Part shown: positions 14,721-15,476 of the stretch, piece by piece
How the letters are laid out: the number at the start of each line of letters is the position of its first letter
Numbering within the stretch: position 1 is the stretch's first letter
Assembly (NCBI GenBank): GCA_012511485.1
Contig: JAAZFZ010000286.1
Span: 1 to 15,476, forward strand
Length of the DNA: 15,476 nt
Direction: 5' to 3'
Source: Clostridiales bacterium
GTDB lineage: Bacteria; Bacillota; Clostridia; Oscillospirales; Acutalibacteraceae
Notes under the pieces: model-generated
Told to the model about the DNA's origin: nothing
Seen by the model: the letters and a program-made list of their open reading frames with translations, nothing else
Database searches by the model: none
Translations under genes and position numbers: made by a program

Positions 14721-15128
14721 TTATGATTCAACTTTCATGGTTACAGAAGCGGTCAGTGTTTTTGTTTGACCCGGGTTAAATACTCCCAGAACTGGAGTAA
14801 GCACACTCATCTCTGATGTTAAAACAATTGTCACATCACCGGTTAATGGATCAAGTGGCTCGGAATAAATAATATTTATTTCCAAATCGTCTTTTAAAGA
14901 TTCCGGGGTTACATCTTTAATTCTATTAACAATCTAAGTATTGCTGTTATCTTCGCTGGCGTTAACGACTGCGAACCTTGCACCCTCCCTGCAAGTGTTG
15001 TTCAATCCTAGCTGATTATAAAAAAGCCAACCAAAATCAATTATGCCGCATACTATTAATAAAAGTATTGGGAGGATCAGAGCAAATTCAACTGCTGATT
15101 GCCCTTTTTCTCTTTTTATTCGCTTCAC
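14721..15128 (-). CDS. tadE: TadE-like pseudopilin, interrupted by an in-frame TAG
   Basis: From GTG at 15128, preceded by AAGGCGGTG, the frame encodes 64 residues to a TAG at 14936-14934. It then continues without frameshift for 70 more to TAA at 14723-14721. Before the TAG: KGQSAVEFALILPILLLIV, the TadE processing and hydrophobic N-terminus, then IIDFGWLFYNQLGLNNTCREGARFAVV, the classic TadE core. After it: an amphipathic VNRIKD segment and VTIVLTSEMSVLTP with a final TLTASVTMKVES, the normal TadE C-terminal beta part (SYP-LTP...LTA-A-MR-E in relatives). Total length counting the TAG is 135, normal for TadE; 64 would lack the whole soluble domain. Reading through leaves 29 nt to cpaB, matching other gaps in the operon, against 242 nt if the TAG ends the gene. 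Recoding, suppression or recent loss all remain possible. Confidence 0.75.
14934..14936 (-). other. In-frame TAG in the middle of tadE
   Basis: The context on the minus strand is AAT ACT TAG ATT GTT. It falls in the variable linker between the TadE hydrophobic/REGAR core and the C-terminal beta domain. The following triplet, ATT, is the same as after the TAG in the dockerin gene; the four apparently true TAG stops are followed by GTT, GGG, TCG and TAT. Confidence 0.85.
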
Positions 15129-15187
15129 GCTATCACCGCCTTACACATTAAGTATATGTGAATAATGAGTATTTTTTTTATAACAAC

Positions 15188-15217
15188 AAGAGCAGGGGCG
15201 TTTCATTCCCTGCTCTT
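15188..15217 (-). terminator. GAGCAG-core hairpin between pilin and tadE, possible attenuator
   Basis: AAGAGCAGGG (15188-15197) pairs with CCCTGCTCTT (15208-15217) around a 10-nt loop. On the minus strand the hairpin is followed by the weakly T-rich GTTGTTATA rather than a clean T-run. It would partly stop transcripts leaving the Flp pilin gene before tadE. Its stem repeats the GAGCAGGG sequence of the hairpin at 8093-8112. Confidence 0.5.
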
Positions 15218-15271
15218 CACATTTTCATAGTTGCAGGAGAACGGAGTCTCCGCTGAACTTTGAAAAACGCT

Positions 15272-15306
15272 GGGGAGCCGCAAAAGATATTCAAATGAAG
15301 CTCCCC
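15272..15306 (-). terminator. Hairpin directly downstream of the Flp pilin gene
   Basis: GGGGAGC (15272-15278) pairs with GCTCCCC (15300-15306) around a 21-nt loop that contains a short TTCA/TGAA pairing. On the minus strand AGCGTTTTTC follows. It lies about 32 nt past the pilin stop. It could be a terminator or a 3' stabilising structure that makes pilin mRNA more abundant than the rest of the operon. Confidence 0.45.
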
Positions 15307-15337
15307 CAAAATTACCAAGCTAAGTAGGATCACGGAG

Positions 15338-15476
15338 TTACGGTGCTGTTGTTGTTGCTACTTCGCTAAGAGCATCGCTGCTCCTGTAGAACAGATCCCT
15401 AACCTTTGGACCAAGAGCAAGAAGTGCAACAATGACAACGATTGCAATAAGACCAATAATAAGACCATATTCAACC
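15338..15476 (-). CDS. flp: Flp-type pilin, C-terminal fragment
   Basis: The gene enters from the right edge and ends at TAA (15340-15338), leaving 45 residues. It opens VEYGLIIGLIAIVVIVALLALGPKV, the hallmark Flp pilin segment in which Glu-Tyr sit near the start of the mature protein and a hydrophobic helix follows. The tail FYRSSDALSEVATTTAP is short and polar. The leader peptide and the cleavage site for the prepilin peptidase lie outside the window. As the first tad gene here it would be the major fibre subunit. Two hairpins between it and tadE suggest its transcript is kept in excess. Confidence 0.85.
   Translation of the reverse strand, partial: VEYGLIIGLIAIVVIVALLALGPKVRDLFYRSSDALSEVATTTAP

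Noticed and set aside
1..15476. CRISPR arrays, tRNA or rRNA genes, insertion sequences, phage genes
   Set aside because: No regularly spaced repeats, cloverleaf-like sequences, rRNA segments, transposase or integrase motifs were seen on either strand.

Overview
The window looks like a chromosomal segment of a monoderm Clostridia-type Firmicute, probably an anaerobic gut- or rumen-type carbohydrate user. The signs are strong AGGAGG-type ribosome binding sites, moderate to low GC, two family 4 glycosidases, a short three-domain cobalamin methionine synthase, a secreted dockerin-bearing protein, and a Tad/Flp pilus locus without an outer-membrane secretin. The genus cannot be named from the sequence.

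Layout. Positions 1-216 (+) are the 3' end of a GH4 glycosidase. It faces a complete GH4 alpha-galactosidase-like gene (431-1753, -) across a shared bidirectional terminator. Next, on the minus strand, come metF (4220-5086) and metH (1832-4207), an apparent two-gene methionine/folate operon. A stretch of about 310 bp without a gene (5087-5396) holds possible -10 boxes, an 18-bp perfect palindrome, phased TTTAAA repeats and a terminator hairpin. Upstream lies a secreted C-type-lectin protein ending in a type I dockerin (5397-6635), then a TadG-like pseudopilin with a repetitive, probably beta-helical, body (6757-7965). Both have their own, very similar, promoters. From 8142 to the right end is a Tad pilus operon read right to left: Flp pilin (partial), TadE, CpaB/RcpC, CpaE/TadZ, CpaF/TadA, TadB, TadC, a DUF192 protein, a DivIVA-like coiled-coil protein, and the 3' stub of a second TadG-like gene.

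How the genes work together. TadA powers and TadB/TadC scaffold assembly of Flp pilin. CpaE/TadZ, and perhaps the DivIVA-like protein, would place the machine in the cell. TadE and the TadG-like protein are minor pilins or surface components. The lectin-dockerin protein shares a promoter type with the TadG-like gene and may be part of the same surface programme. The prepilin peptidase is not in the window.

Most striking observation. Two unrelated genes, tadE and the lectin-dockerin gene, are each interrupted by one in-frame TAG, and in both the reading frame beyond the TAG encodes the expected conserved C-terminal part of the family. In the dockerin the TAG falls at position 7 of an otherwise perfect 12-residue calcium loop. 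In tadE the downstream part carries the typical TadE C-terminal pattern, and reading through restores the tight operon spacing. Both TAGs are followed by ATT. Four other genes (metH, metF, tadA and the coiled-coil gene) use TAG as what looks like a normal stop. This could reflect UAG decoded as an amino acid (pyrrolysine or a suppressor tRNA), regulated readthrough, or two independent nonsense mutations or errors. The sequence alone cannot decide.
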